Positions 41,673 through 50,753 of a stretch of DNA of 64,000 nucleotides are shown here, one piece after another. The notes under the pieces were generated by a model that worked only from the letters and a program-made list of their open reading frames with translations, was not told the DNA's origin and did not search any database. Made by a program: the position numbers and the translations under genes. This DNA comes from Tistrella mobilis (GTDB lineage: Bacteria > Pseudomonadota > Alphaproteobacteria > Tistrellales > Tistrellaceae): contig NZ_CP121017.1 in assembly GCF_041468085.1 (NCBI RefSeq), positions 3,351,676 to 3,415,675 on the forward strand. The letters are read 5' to 3'. Numbering within the stretch: the first letter of the stretch is position 1; each line of letters begins with the position of its first letter.

Positions 41673-42566
41673 TCAGGCCTTTCCGGCGGCAGAGACGGAG
41701 GGGCTGCCCGCGATCCAGGCCTCGCAGCACCCCTTGGCCAGCGCCCGCACCCGGCCGATATAGGCCGCACGCTCGGTGACGCTGATCACGCCGCGCGCAT
41801 CCAGCAGGTTGAAGAGGTGGCTGGCCTTGATGCACTGGTCGTAGGCCGGCTGGGCCAGACGTGCAGCCAGCAGGCGGGCGCATTCGGCCTCGGCATCGGC
41901 GAAGTGCCGGAACAGCATGCCGGTATCGGCCTGCTCGAAATTATGTGCCGAATAGTCGCGCTCGGCCCTGAGGAAGATGTCGCCGTAACGCACGCCGCGG
42001 TCGTTATAGGCCAGGTCGTAGATGTTCTCCACGCCCTGGATGAACATCGCCAGGCGTTCCAGGCCATAGGTCAGCTCACCCGAGACCGGCTCGCATTCGA
42101 TGCCGCCGACCTGCTGGAAATAGGTGAACTGCGACACCTCCATGCCGTCGCACCAGACCTCCCAGCCGAGCCCCCAGGCGCCCAGCGTCGGGCTCTCCCA
42201 GTCGTCCTCGACGAAGCGGATGTCATGGACCAGCGGATCGATCCCCAGAACCGCCAGGCTGCCCAGATACAGCTCCTGCAGGTTCTCGGGCGACGGCTTC
42301 ATGATCACCTGGAACTGGTAATAATGCTGCAGCCGGTTGGGATTCTCGCCGTAACGACCGTCGGAGGGCCGGCGCGACGGCTGGACATAGGCCGCGTTCC
42401 AGGCATCGGGGCCAAGTGCCCTGAGCGTGGTGGCCGGATGGAAAGTTCCTGCGCCGACTTCCATGTCATAGGGCTGCATGATGACGCAGCCCCGCTCCGA
42501 CCAATAGTGCTGGAGACGGAGAATGATCTCCTGGAAAGACGGCGCGCCTTTGCGCTCTGTCGCCAT
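41673..42566 (-). CDS. glyQ: Glycine-tRNA ligase alpha subunit
   Basis: 297 aa catalytic subunit. [19 protein letters not shown] and [21 protein letters not shown] are near the N-terminus. [20 protein letters not shown] and [18 protein letters not shown] (glycine/AMP site) follow. I chose ATG 42566. First gene of glyQ-glyS-ppdK(-meaB). Confidence 0.97.
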   Translation of the reverse strand: MATERKGAPSFQEIILRLQHYWSERGCVIMQPYDMEVGAGTFHPATTLRALGPDAWNAAYVQPSRRPSDGRYGENPNRLQHYYQFQVIMKPSPENLQELYLGSLAVLGIDPLVHDIRFVEDDWESPTLGAWGLGWEVWCDGMEVSQFTYFQQVGGIECEPVSGELTYGLERLAMFIQGVENIYDLAYNDRGVRYGDIFLRAERDYSAHNFEQADTGMLFRHFADAEAECARLLAARLAQPAYDQCIKASHLFNLLDARGVISVTERAAYIGRVRALAKGCCEAWIAGSPSVSAAGKA

Positions 42567-42793
42567 GCTCAGCCCGCTGATGCGTGTCGGCAATCCTGCC
42601 GCCGACCGGTTCGTTTGGTGCGGCGCGAACATAGCCGCCGGCCGGTTGAGGGTCAAGGATCGCGCGCTTCGCGCAAGATGCGTGCGCGCCGCCCCGGCCG
42701 GGCCGTCCCCCCGGTTTCCGGGGGAGACGCGGCAGCATGGCTATGATTAAGGGTTAGTTAAGATCCGATATGCACGCACCGCGTGTATTCGCC

Positions 42794-43045
42794 TCAGCCG
42801 ACCGGACAGTCGCCCCGGCCGCAGGGCCCGGCGCCGGGCACCACGAAGCTGCCGCAGCGGGCGCAGCGGTCGGCATCGGCCACCTCGCGCCCCGCCCGGC
42901 GCCGGCGCGGCACATGGCGGGGTTCCCGCCGGTCTTCGCGGGCGATGGTCTCGCGGCGCTGGCCGAAGATCCGCGCCAGCCGGACCCCGGTAAACACGGC
43001 CAGCACCACCAGCACCAGCAGCAGGATCTTCGACAGGCTGAGCAT
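42794..43045 (-). CDS. Small membrane-anchored protein with C-terminal Cys cluster
   Basis: 83 aa. The hydrophobic N-terminus SKILLLVLVVLAVFTGVRL forms one membrane helix. An Arg-rich stretch and a Cys4 motif (CARCGSFVVPGAGPCGRGDC) that could bind zinc follow. It starts 12 bp after the sppA stop, so it is probably in the sppA operon. Small zinc-ribbon-like proteins of this shape occur in alphaproteobacteria without known function. Confidence 0.75.
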   Translation of the reverse strand: MLSLSKILLLVLVVLAVFTGVRLARIFGQRRETIAREDRREPRHVPRRRRAGREVADADRCARCGSFVVPGAGPCGRGDCPVG

Positions 43046-43057
43046 GGCCCCGCGCCC

Positions 43058-43933
43058 TCAGAGACCGTAGCGCGACCAGAGCGCGCGGGCTTCGACCTGC
43101 TCGACCAGTCCGGCGACGGCGGCGGTGCCGGCACGCTCGGCCTGCAGCCCCAGCCTGACCCGGCCGAACAGGCCGCTGCGCTCCTGGATCTGCGCGAAAC
43201 GGACCTCCTCGCCGAAGCGGCTGCGCATCACGCTGCGCAGATCGCCCAGACCGTCGGCAAGCCCCAGTTCCACGGCCCGCGCGCCGACCCAGACGTCACC
43301 CTCGAACAGCGGCGTGTCACCCGCCTTCTCAAGCCGTTGCCCCCGGCGCTCGCGCACCACTTCGATGAAACGCTGATGCACCTGTTCCTGAATGCCACCC
43401 AGCCAGGCGATATCCTCGGCCTTCTCGGGCTGGAACGGATCGAGCCGCATCTTGGAATTGCCCATGGTGTAGACGCGGCGGTCGAGCCCGAGCCGCGCCA
43501 TGGCGCGGTCGAAGCCGAAGCCGGCCGAGACGACGCCGATCGAGCCCACCATCGAGGTCTCGTCGACATAGATCTCGTCGCCGGCCATGGCCAGCCAGTA
43601 GCCGCCGCTCGCCGCCACGTCCTCGACGAAGGCGATCACCGGCAGCTTCTTCTCGGCAGCACGGGCCCGGATATGCTTCCAGATCAGCGAAGACTGGGCC
43701 GGCGAACCGCCAGGCGAGTTGATGACCAGCGCCACCGCCTTTGCCTCGGGCAGCTTGAAAGCCCGCTCGATCAGCGGCTTCACCGCCTCGTGCGACAGGT
43801 TCGCCTGGAAGCTGCGGCCGGACATGATCATGCCCTCAAGGCGCAGCACGGCCACGACCGGCGGCGGATTGCGGAACCGCTTCACCGGCAGCAGGCGGAG
43901 CAGGCGGCGGAAGCGGCTGGGCTTGTCGGTCAA
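43058..43933 (-). CDS. sppA: Signal-peptide peptidase, S49 family (SppA/SohB-like)
   Basis: 291 aa short-form S49 peptidase. VVAVLRLEGMI, VALVINSPGGSPAQSSLIW, the nucleophile Ser in DVAASGGYWLAMAGDEIY, and SMVGSIGVVSAGFGF are all present. Short forms use a Ser/Lys dyad and degrade cleaved signal peptides in the membrane. The start is TTG 43933: no in-frame ATG precedes the first conserved strand, and GGGAGA stands about 9 bp upstream. Confidence 0.92.
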   Translation of the reverse strand: MTDKPSRFRRLLRLLPVKRFRNPPPVVAVLRLEGMIMSGRSFQANLSHEAVKPLIERAFKLPEAKAVALVINSPGGSPAQSSLIWKHIRARAAEKKLPVIAFVEDVAASGGYWLAMAGDEIYVDETSMVGSIGVVSAGFGFDRAMARLGLDRRVYTMGNSKMRLDPFQPEKAEDIAWLGGIQEQVHQRFIEVVRERRGQRLEKAGDTPLFEGDVWVGARAVELGLADGLGDLRSVMRSRFGEEVRFAQIQERSGLFGRVRLGLQAERAGTAAVAGLVEQVEARALWSRYGL

Positions 43934-43993
43934 GGCGGCATCTCTCCCGGGTGCTGGGTTCAGGGGATCATATCGAGTGGCGGGCAGCGCCTG

Positions 43994-44812
43994 TCAACGC
44001 CGGGGCGGTGCGTCAAGCGACAGGGCGGCCGCCTCTTCGAGCACGGCCCGGACCGTCGGCGTCCAGTTCCGCCCCTCCCCCGCCAGGACCAGCGGCGCCA
44101 GCAGGGTAAGCGGTGCCCGTCGTCCCTTGCGGGCCTGAACGATCACCCGCTTGGCCGGCCGGCCATCGTCCACCGTGTGGACCGGCAGAACCCGGATGTC
44201 GCCGGCCGGGCCGGTCAGCGCCGTCAGGATGCCGGCCAGCCGGTCGGCCCGCATCACGATGGTGAAACTGCCGCCGGGCTTCAGCCGCTTCAGACCGGCC
44301 GCGATCCAGGCATCGAGACCGATGCCGTCCTCGACATGGGCGGCACGGCGGCCCGGATCGGGCGGCGGGGCGGCGCGGATGTCCTCAAGAAAGGGCGGGT
44401 TGGTCAGAACATGATCGAAGGGCTGCGCGCGCGGATCCTCCGCCCCGGACAGCCGGGCCCCGACATCCGTCTCCACCACCGTCAGGGCTGCGCCGGCAAG
44501 CCCGGCATTCACCCGGGCGAGCGCCGCCGCACCACCATGACGCTCCACGCCGACCAGCGCCAGCCCGGGCACCCGGGCCGCAAGGCAAAGGCTGGCCGCA
44601 CCGGCCCCCAGCCCCAGATCCAGCACCCGCTGCCCCGGCTCGGCCGGCACGGCGGCGGCCAGCAGCACCGGATCGACCGCCGCACGATAGCCGTCGATGA
44701 ACTGGACCAGCCGCACCCGCCGGCCCAGAAGATGGTCGAGACTGACCGTCGCCGGATCGATGCCCTGGCGGGCGAGCGCCTCGTCGAGGCCGAAGGCGGT
44801 GATCACGGTCAC
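43994..44812 (-). CDS. tRNA1(Val) adenine N6-methyltransferase-like protein (TrmN6 family)
   Basis: 272 aa SAM-dependent methylase. QFIDGYRAAVDPVLLAAAVP is at the N-terminus, SAM motif I is VLDLGLGAGAASLCLAARV, and the adenine-N6 signature is NPPF. GTG start at 44812, overlapping the DUF2007 stop. It probably modifies A37 of tRNA-Val, as TrmN6 does, but related methylases act on other RNAs. Confidence 0.87.
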   Translation of the reverse strand: MTVITAFGLDEALARQGIDPATVSLDHLLGRRVRLVQFIDGYRAAVDPVLLAAAVPAEPGQRVLDLGLGAGAASLCLAARVPGLALVGVERHGGAAALARVNAGLAGAALTVVETDVGARLSGAEDPRAQPFDHVLTNPPFLEDIRAAPPPDPGRRAAHVEDGIGLDAWIAAGLKRLKPGGSFTIVMRADRLAGILTALTGPAGDIRVLPVHTVDDGRPAKRVIVQARKGRRAPLTLLAPLVLAGEGRNWTPTVRAVLEEAAALSLDAPPRR

Positions 44813-45138
44813 CGCCGGGGACCCAGAACCCGTGCGACCAGGCCGGCCAGACCGCCGGCGGCAGAACCCGGGCCATCCGCGGCCCCGGAAGGGTTCCTGC
44901 GGGGCGGCGCTGAGATCGGCCCGGTTTCCCCCAATGCCTGTGCCGCTTCGTCCAGCAGGTTGCGGGCGCGCGGCGCCAGGAGATCATCCACCATCAGCCG
45001 GCGCGGGAAGGCGCCGATGGAACCTTCGGCGAGGCTCATCTGTTCGTCGAAGACCAGGGTCTCGATGCCTTCAGCGGCCAGAACCGCGCGCGCCCAGGAC
45101 AGGCGTACCGGATCGGTGGTCAGCAATACGACATCCAT
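44809..45138 (-). CDS. DUF2007 domain protein
   Basis: 109 aa. MDVVLLTTDPVRLSWARAVL, AEGIETLVFDEQMS and FPRRLMVDDLLAPRARNLL follow the DUF2007 (PII-like fold) pattern. It overlaps the TrmN6-like gene by 4 bp, a pairing seen in other alphaproteobacteria. The C-terminal 35 residues are Gly/Ala/Pro-rich. Function unknown. Confidence 0.85.
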   Translation of the reverse strand: MDVVLLTTDPVRLSWARAVLAAEGIETLVFDEQMSLAEGSIGAFPRRLMVDDLLAPRARNLLDEAAQALGETGPISAPPRRNPSGAADGPGSAAGGLAGLVARVLGPRR

Positions 45139-45461
45139 CGGCGGCGATCCCGGGAGAGTGAGGCGGTGACCGTCGCCACACCAGGAGCGCAGGACGGACG
45201 GGGTGAGGTCTGGGTGAGGTGAAGAGACGGTGACGACGGCAAGGCATACGCACGGCGGCTTGTGCAACGCACACGGGCGGGGCAGGATGTGCGGCGATAC
45301 ACTCTGTCTGCCCCCTGCGTCGCTGCGCATCTTGACCGCGCCGCGCGCCACTTCATATGCTCCCCAGCGCCGCGCGGAGCGTCAAGCCCTGCCGGCCCCG
45401 GGTCCAACGTTGCCCTGTCTTCCAACGTTGCCCTGAAACAAGACGGATCGGCTGCTCTCTC
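45139..45461. promoter_or_regulatory. Divergent intergenic region with a 15-bp direct repeat
   Basis: 323 bp between DUF2007 (minus) and ispB (plus). TCCAACGTTGCCCTG occurs twice, at 45403-45417 and 45421-45435, each with an internal CAACGTTG palindrome. This looks like a tandem binding site or duplicated leader in front of ispB. No gene is supported; several frames stay open only because of the high GC content. Confidence 0.5.
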
Positions 45462-46463
45462 GTGGATGCGCGCGCACACTCCTCGCAAGAGGTCCTCTCG
45501 ACCCTTCAGGCTCTGGTGGCAGATGACCTGAAGCGTGTCAATCAGGTCATCATCGACAACATGCAGAGCCAGGTGGGGCTCATCCCCCAGCTGGCCGGCC
45601 ACATCGTGTCGTCCGGCGGCAAGCGGCTCAGGCCCCTGCTGCTGCTGATGTCGGCCAGGCTCTGCGGCTATACCGGCGACCGCCATGTGCCGCTGGCGGC
45701 CTGTGTGGAATTCATCCACACCGCCACGCTGCTTCATGACGATGTCGTGGACGAAAGCGAGCTGCGGCGCGGCAAGGCCACCGCCAATGCGGTCTTCGGC
45801 AACAAGGCCAGCGTGCTGGTCGGCGACTTCCTGTTCAGCCGGGCCTTCCAGCTGATGACCCGCGACGGCTCGCTGGAGGTGCTGCGCATCCTCTCGGATG
45901 CTTCGGCGGTGATTGCGGAAGGCGAGGTGATGCAGCTGCTCACCTCCAACGACCTCGAAACCGACGAGGCCGCCTATCTCCGCGTCATCGAAAGCAAGAC
46001 CGCCAAGCTGTTCGAGGCCGCCTGCCAGATCGGCCCGGTGGTCGCCGAGCGCCCGGATGCGGACATCGAAGCCCTGGCCCGCTACGGCATGGCACTGGGC
46101 GTGATCTTCCAGCTGACCGACGACCTTCTCGACTATTCGGCAGAACAGGCGGCACTGGGCAAGACCATCGGCGACGACTTCCGCGAGGGCAAGATCACCC
46201 TGCCGGTCATCGTGGCCCATGAGCGGGGCGATGCGGAAGAACGTGCCTTCTGGTCGCGGACCATGGAAGAGCTGGATCAGCGCGAAGGCGATCTGGAACA
46301 CGCCATCGGGCTGATGCGCCGCCACGACGCTTTCGGTGAAACCCTGCGTCGTGCCGAGACTTACGGCGAGATCGCCCGCGCCTCTCTGCAGGGCTTCGCC
46401 GATGGGATCGAGCGCCGCACCCTGGACGATCTGATCTCGTTCTGCATCGCTCGCGGTTTCTGA
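45462..46463 (+). CDS. ispB: Polyprenyl (octaprenyl/decaprenyl) diphosphate synthase
   Basis: 333 aa if GTG 45462 is the start; a frame from ATG 45357 adds 35 unlikely residues. The first Asp-rich motif is LLHDDVVDESE (DDVVD, 93-97) and the second is LTDDLLDYSA. KRLRPLLLL binds diphosphate. It makes the isoprenoid side chain of ubiquinone. Chain length cannot be read securely. No good ribosome site precedes the GTG, so the start is uncertain. Confidence 0.93.
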   Translation: MDARAHSSQEVLSTLQALVADDLKRVNQVIIDNMQSQVGLIPQLAGHIVSSGGKRLRPLLLLMSARLCGYTGDRHVPLAACVEFIHTATLLHDDVVDESELRRGKATANAVFGNKASVLVGDFLFSRAFQLMTRDGSLEVLRILSDASAVIAEGEVMQLLTSNDLETDEAAYLRVIESKTAKLFEAACQIGPVVAERPDADIEALARYGMALGVIFQLTDDLLDYSAEQAALGKTIGDDFREGKITLPVIVAHERGDAEERAFWSRTMEELDQREGDLEHAIGLMRRHDAFGETLRRAETYGEIARASLQGFADGIERRTLDDLISFCIARGF

Positions 46464-46521
46464 TCGAAAACCTGCTTGCAGGGGCCGCCGGATCCCGCTA
46501 TAAGGCGCCCCACGGACGCAC

Positions 46522-46598
46522 CGGAGTGTAGCTCAGCCTGGTAGAGCACCGTCTTCGGGAGGCGGGGGCCGCAGGTTCGAATCCTGCCACTCCGACCA
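46522..46598 (+). tRNA. tRNA-Pro (anticodon CGG)
   Basis: 77 nt with encoded CCA. The acceptor stem is CGGAGTG/CACTCCG with discriminator A. The anticodon arm is CCGTC-TTCGGGA-GGCGG with anticodon CGG, and the T arm GCAGG-TTCGAAT-CCTGC. All arms pair properly. A terminator follows 21 bp downstream. Confidence 0.97.
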
Positions 46599-46619
46599 AC
46601 TTCGGTATGTCCGATCGTC

Positions 46620-46649
46620 ACACCCCGGCAGGGAAACCTGCCGGGGTGT
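46620..46649 (+). terminator. Terminator hairpin after tRNA-Pro
   Basis: ACACCCCGGCAGG-GAAA-CCTGCCGGGGTGT, a perfect 13-bp stem with a stable GAAA loop, 22 nt past the tRNA CCA end. Confidence 0.75.
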
Positions 46650-46886
46650 CGTCGTTCAGGGGTCAGGCGTCCGATCGCCGACATGCGGTGACCGAAGGTT
46701 CCTGGTCCGGCATGCGCGACATCTTTGGGCCGACTTGCGTGCGTTGCGGCATTTCGCAAGGGCAAATGTCGACTTACATTGCAACCTGATGGTGATCACG
46801 GCACCATCATGCAATGCATACGGATCAAATGTGACGCAGGCGCGCCACATACCCGGTCTGCCATCCTGAACCACCGGATCCCTCAC

Positions 46887-48170
46887 ATGGCCGACGGAGA
46901 CGCCCTGGACGACGCGATGGAAGACAGCGTGCAGCATGCCGACCGGCTGCTGCGTATGGCGGTCAACCGGATTCCGGAAGCCGTGATCATCTACGACACC
47001 GATGATCGCGTCGCCTTCGTCAATCAGGCCTATTGCGATTTCTTTCCCTATATGCCCCCGGTCGGGCAGCTGATGGGCCAGCGCTTCGAAGACGTCATCC
47101 GCCACAGCATGGTGGCCCCGGGTGTCGTGCTCGATCCGCTGGCCCGGACCGATCCGGATGCCTATATCGCCAAGCGCCGCCACCGGCTGCACAACCCGCA
47201 GCCCCAGCCCTTCGAGCAGCTGACGGCCGGCCGCTGGCATCTCGTGCGCGAGGTCAGGGTGCCCGGCGTCGGCTTCTTCGGCCTGCGCAGCGACATCACC
47301 GACATCAAGCAGCGCGAGATCGAGCTGAAGATGGCGCGCGATCATCTGGCCCGCCAGACCCAGCAGCTGGCGGAAGCGCGCGAGGTGGCGGTCCGCGCCC
47401 GCGAGATCGCGATCGCCGCCAGGCTGGAGGCAGAGCGGGCCAGCGCCGCCAAGTCCGAGTTCCTCGCCCGGGTCAGCCACGAGCTGCGCACGCCTTTGAA
47501 TGCGATTCTGGGTTTCTCCGAAATCATCCGCGACCAGCTTCTCGGTGATCGGGCACCGCAGCGTTATGCCGAATATGCCGCCGACATCCATCACGCCGGC
47601 TCGCATCTGCTGAAGCTGATCGACGATATCCTCGACATGGCCAAGATCGAGGCCGGCCGGCTGGATCTGCTGGTCGACGACGTGGATCTCCACGGCCTGC
47701 TGCGCGAACTGATGCACACCTGCAAGCCGCTCGCCCGCCGGAACAACAACCGGTTCGAGACGCAGATCCCAAACGACATCGGCACGTTGAAAGGCGATGT
47801 CACACGGCTGCGACAGGTGGTGCTGAACCTTTTGTCCAATGCCTGCAAGTTCACCCGGGGGGGCGCGGTGACCCTGACCGCCCGGCGGATCAGCTCCGTC
47901 GACGGCCGCAGCGATCTGGTCGAGATCGTGGTCACCGACACCGGCATCGGCATGACCGAGGCACAGCTGGCCCGGGTGTTCGAGGATTTCATTCAGGCCG
48001 ACGCCGCGATCGCCCGCACCTATGGCGGCACGGGGCTGGGGCTGCCGATCTGCCGGCGGCTCTGCCTGCTGATGGGCGGAGATATCCGCCTGGACAGCAG
48101 CCCCGGCACCGGCACCACTGCCCGGGTGACCCTGCCGGTCTCGGGCCCGCCCGGCTGCATCCCTGTCTGA
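46887..48170 (+). CDS. PAS-domain sensor histidine kinase
   Basis: 427 aa cytoplasmic sensor. A PAS domain (about 25-150: VIIYDTDDRVAFVNQAYCDFF) is followed by a coiled-coil to about residue 195. The H-box is FLARVSHELRTPLNAILGFSE; the N, G1 and G2 boxes are LNLLSNACKFT, VTDTGIGMT and YGGTGLGLPI. It has no membrane segment and no receiver domain. No response regulator lies beside it, so it is an orphan kinase. I chose ATG 46887; 46809 is a possible longer start. Confidence 0.92.
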   Translation: MADGDALDDAMEDSVQHADRLLRMAVNRIPEAVIIYDTDDRVAFVNQAYCDFFPYMPPVGQLMGQRFEDVIRHSMVAPGVVLDPLARTDPDAYIAKRRHRLHNPQPQPFEQLTAGRWHLVREVRVPGVGFFGLRSDITDIKQREIELKMARDHLARQTQQLAEAREVAVRAREIAIAARLEAERASAAKSEFLARVSHELRTPLNAILGFSEIIRDQLLGDRAPQRYAEYAADIHHAGSHLLKLIDDILDMAKIEAGRLDLLVDDVDLHGLLRELMHTCKPLARRNNNRFETQIPNDIGTLKGDVTRLRQVVLNLLSNACKFTRGGAVTLTARRISSVDGRSDLVEIVVTDTGIGMTEAQLARVFEDFIQADAAIARTYGGTGLGLPICRRLCLLMGGDIRLDSSPGTGTTARVTLPVSGPPGCIPV

Positions 48171-48230
48171 CCGATCGACGCGACATACAACCCTAAGGCG
48201 TCAAATCCCGCGCCATGCGTCCAACATTGC

Positions 48231-48260
48231 TTGAAATTTCTCGCAAGGGTTGTTTATATA
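48231..48260 (+). promoter_or_regulatory. Sigma-70-like promoter upstream of the desaturase
   Basis: TTGAAA (48231-48236), an 18-bp spacer, TATATA (48255-48260), within an AT-rich island 65-95 bp before the desaturase start. Confidence 0.55.
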
Positions 48261-48325
48261 GGGTTCAAAGCAACATTGGAGTTTGCAACGACCGCGGCCG
48301 GGAGACGGATGCGGACGAAGGGGGG

Positions 48326-49321
48326 ATGATGTCGTCTGACACGCCGACCAGCGGATCGGCCCGCCCCGGTGCCCGGAGCGGCCAGGATCCGCGCCTCAGG
48401 CGGGCACAGGCCCGCCACGCCTTCGCGATCCTGGTGCTGCCCGCCATCGGCAGCCTGATCGCCATCGGCCTTGCCATCCACGAGGGCAGTGTGCCGGCCG
48501 CAGCCCTGGTCATTCTGGCCGTCTCTTACATTGCGACTTATGCCGGCATCACCGTCGGGCTGCACCGGCTGTTCGCCCATCGCGCTTTCGAGACCAGGCC
48601 CTGGCTGCGCGCGGTCTTCGCCGTGCTCGGCTGCATGGCGGCCCAGGGACCCGCGATCTACTGGGCGGCCAATCACCGGGTTCATCATATCCGGTCGGAC
48701 CGTGACGGCGACCCGCACAGCCCGCGAATCGCAGACGGGCGGCAGCTGGGGCGCTGGGAAGGGTTCTGGCACGCCCAGGCCGGCTGGACCTTCAGCCATC
48801 GGCCGGCCGACGTCTTTGCGGTCACCCGCGACCTGACCCGCGACCGGCTGCTGATGTGGATCAACCAGCGCTATCTGTGGTGGGTGGCGCTGGGGCTGGT
48901 TCTGCCCACGCTGGCCGGTGCGCTCGCCATCGGCGGCATCCGGGGCGCGGTGCTGGGCCTGCTCTGGGGCGGCGCAGTGCGGCTGACCCTCAGCTATCAC
49001 TTCACCAATGCGATCAATTCACTCACCCACATGATCGGCACCCGGCCCTTCGGCGGCCGGAACACATCGACCAATCTGTGGCCGATCGCCCTGCCGACCC
49101 TGGGGGAGGCCTGGCACAACAACCACCATGCCTTCCCCACCTCCGCCCGCTTCGGCCTGGCGGTGTGGGAGCTGGATATCGGCTGGTGGATCATCCGCAG
49201 CCTGGAAGCCGTGGGGCTTGCCTGGAACGTCCGCCGCCCCCTGCCCGAGAGCATCCGCGCCAAGCGCGCCGCAGCCGCTGCAGGCATGCAGGTCGACGAC
49301 GACGACCGTGTGACGGCCTGA
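48326..49321 (+). CDS. Membrane fatty-acid (acyl-CoA/acyl-ACP) desaturase
   Basis: 331 aa with four hydrophobic segments. It has the three histidine boxes of di-iron membrane desaturases: HRLFAH, HRVHH and HNNHH. WAANHRVHHIRSDRDGDPHSP places it with delta-9-type desaturases, the family that also includes the acetylenase JamB. AAGGGGGG precedes two successive ATGs (48326, 48329). It is followed, after 192 bp, by an ACP-MT-FAAL-dehydrogenase-crotonase run, so it may act on the ACP-bound chain rather than on bulk lipids. Confidence 0.9.
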   Translation: MMSSDTPTSGSARPGARSGQDPRLRRAQARHAFAILVLPAIGSLIAIGLAIHEGSVPAAALVILAVSYIATYAGITVGLHRLFAHRAFETRPWLRAVFAVLGCMAAQGPAIYWAANHRVHHIRSDRDGDPHSPRIADGRQLGRWEGFWHAQAGWTFSHRPADVFAVTRDLTRDRLLMWINQRYLWWVALGLVLPTLAGALAIGGIRGAVLGLLWGGAVRLTLSYHFTNAINSLTHMIGTRPFGGRNTSTNLWPIALPTLGEAWHNNHHAFPTSARFGLAVWELDIGWWIIRSLEAVGLAWNVRRPLPESIRAKRAAAAAGMQVDDDDRVTA

Positions 49322-49513
49322 ACGCCCGCCTGGCCGCCCCGCTTGCGGCCGCATCTCAATCTGGATGGGCCGATCAGAAATTATCGCGCCTGACGCGAAA
49401 TTTTCTCTGGCCTCAAGCGTATATCATGCGCATATCAACCCAAGATTGAGTGTTTTTCAGCCTCTCTGACCCTTCCAACGCCGGGCGCAGCCCGCAGCCG
49501 GAGAACTTGCTCC

Positions 49514-49810
49514 ATGAACACCCAGACCACGCTTCCTGGTGCCCAGCAGGCCGCCCCTGGTGCCCAGGCGGCCACCCGCCCCGATGCCGCGGCCATCGAG
49601 GCCTGGCTCGTCGATTATCTGGCCGACCGCCTTGGCCGCGATCGCTCCGAGATCCGCCGGACCGAACGCTTCGAGCGCATGGGCGTCGATTCGCTCGCCG
49701 TGGTCTCGATGACCGGGGAACTGGAAGAGTGGCTCGGCCGCAAGGTGGAGCCCACGCTCGCCTACGATCACCCCACCGTCCAGGATCTTGCAGCCGCCCT
49801 TGCCGGCTGA
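49514..49810 (+). CDS. Acyl carrier protein
   Basis: 98 aa. The first 25 residues are a flexible Ala/Gln/Thr-rich extension. The carrier fold has the phosphopantetheine site MGVDSLAVVSM, with Ser60. Unlike the primary AcpP it is not acidic throughout and is not beside fab genes. It is a dedicated carrier for the following FAAL. GGAG stands 10-14 bp upstream. Confidence 0.92.
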   Translation: MNTQTTLPGAQQAAPGAQAATRPDAAAIEAWLVDYLADRLGRDRSEIRRTERFERMGVDSLAVVSMTGELEEWLGRKVEPTLAYDHPTVQDLAAALAG

Positions 49811-49837
49811 GGCCGTGCCCCGACCGGAGTTCGCGCC

Positions 49838-50737
49838 ATGTCACCTGATACCAACCAGATCCATCCCACCAGCCCTGCCGGCGGCCACCCCGGCACGTCG
49901 TCGGACGCGCTGCGCTCGCATTACGACATCGGGACCGACTTCTTCGGTCTGTGGCTCGACCCGTCGCTGACCTATTCCTGCGCCCTGTACGAGGCCGGCG
50001 ACACCGATGATCCGGCGGGCTTCCTGGCTGCCCAGACCCGCAAGCTGGATTTCCATATCGATCAGGCCCATGCCGCCGGTGCGGCGCGGGTGCTGGATAT
50101 CGGCTGCGGCTGGGGCTCGATGATGCGGCGCCTGGCTGAACGCGGCGCAGGCCACGTCACCGGCATGACCATGACCGAAGCCCATCGCACCCATGTCGAG
50201 AGTTTCGGCGATCCGCGCCTTGAGGTCGCCCTCACCCCCTGGGCGGGGTTCGAGCCCGAAGCGCCCTATGACGCCATCGTGTCGCTGGAAGCCTTCGAAC
50301 ACTTCGCCCGGCTCGATTCGACCGAGGCGGAGAAGAAGGCCGGCTATCGCGCCTTCTTCGAACGCGCCCATTCCTGGCTGAAGCCCGGCGGGCGGATGTC
50401 GATCCAGACGATCGTCTACGGCCGGGCGACCAAGGCCGATTTCAGCGCCTTCTGCGCCGCCGAAGTCTTCCCGGACAGCGACCTGCCGCGCCTGCACGAG
50501 ATCATGGAAGGCTGCGACCGCCTGTTCGAGGTGGAGCGCCTGCGGTGTGACCGCCAGATGTATGTCCGCACCTTCCAGAGCTGGCTCGACGGGCTTCGGG
50601 CCAATCGCGCGGCGGCCGAGGCCATCGTCGGTCCCGCCGTGGTCGATCGGTTCGAGAAGTATTGCGGCGTGTTCATGATCGGTTTCCACACCGGCGCCAT
50701 GAACCTGGCCCGCATCGGCTTCCGCAAGGCAGGCTGA
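49838..50737 (+). CDS. Cyclopropane-fatty-acid-synthase-type SAM methyltransferase
   Basis: 299 aa. The CFA-synthase signature RSHYDIGTDFFGLWLDPSL is at 26-44, with SAM motif VLDIGCGWGSMMRRLAERG at 85-103 and EAFEHF carrying the conserved Glu. C-terminal YCGVFMIGFHTGAMNLARI is typical. E. coli Cfa has an extra N-terminal domain that is absent here. The short form resembles mycolic-acid-type methylases, which can cyclopropanate or methyl-branch a double bond. Placed between ACP and FAAL genes. Confidence 0.88.
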   Translation: MSPDTNQIHPTSPAGGHPGTSSDALRSHYDIGTDFFGLWLDPSLTYSCALYEAGDTDDPAGFLAAQTRKLDFHIDQAHAAGAARVLDIGCGWGSMMRRLAERGAGHVTGMTMTEAHRTHVESFGDPRLEVALTPWAGFEPEAPYDAIVSLEAFEHFARLDSTEAEKKAGYRAFFERAHSWLKPGGRMSIQTIVYGRATKADFSAFCAAEVFPDSDLPRLHEIMEGCDRLFEVERLRCDRQMYVRTFQSWLDGLRANRAAAEAIVGPAVVDRFEKYCGVFMIGFHTGAMNLARIGFRKAG

Positions 50738-50753
50738 GCGAAGGGGGGCGTCG

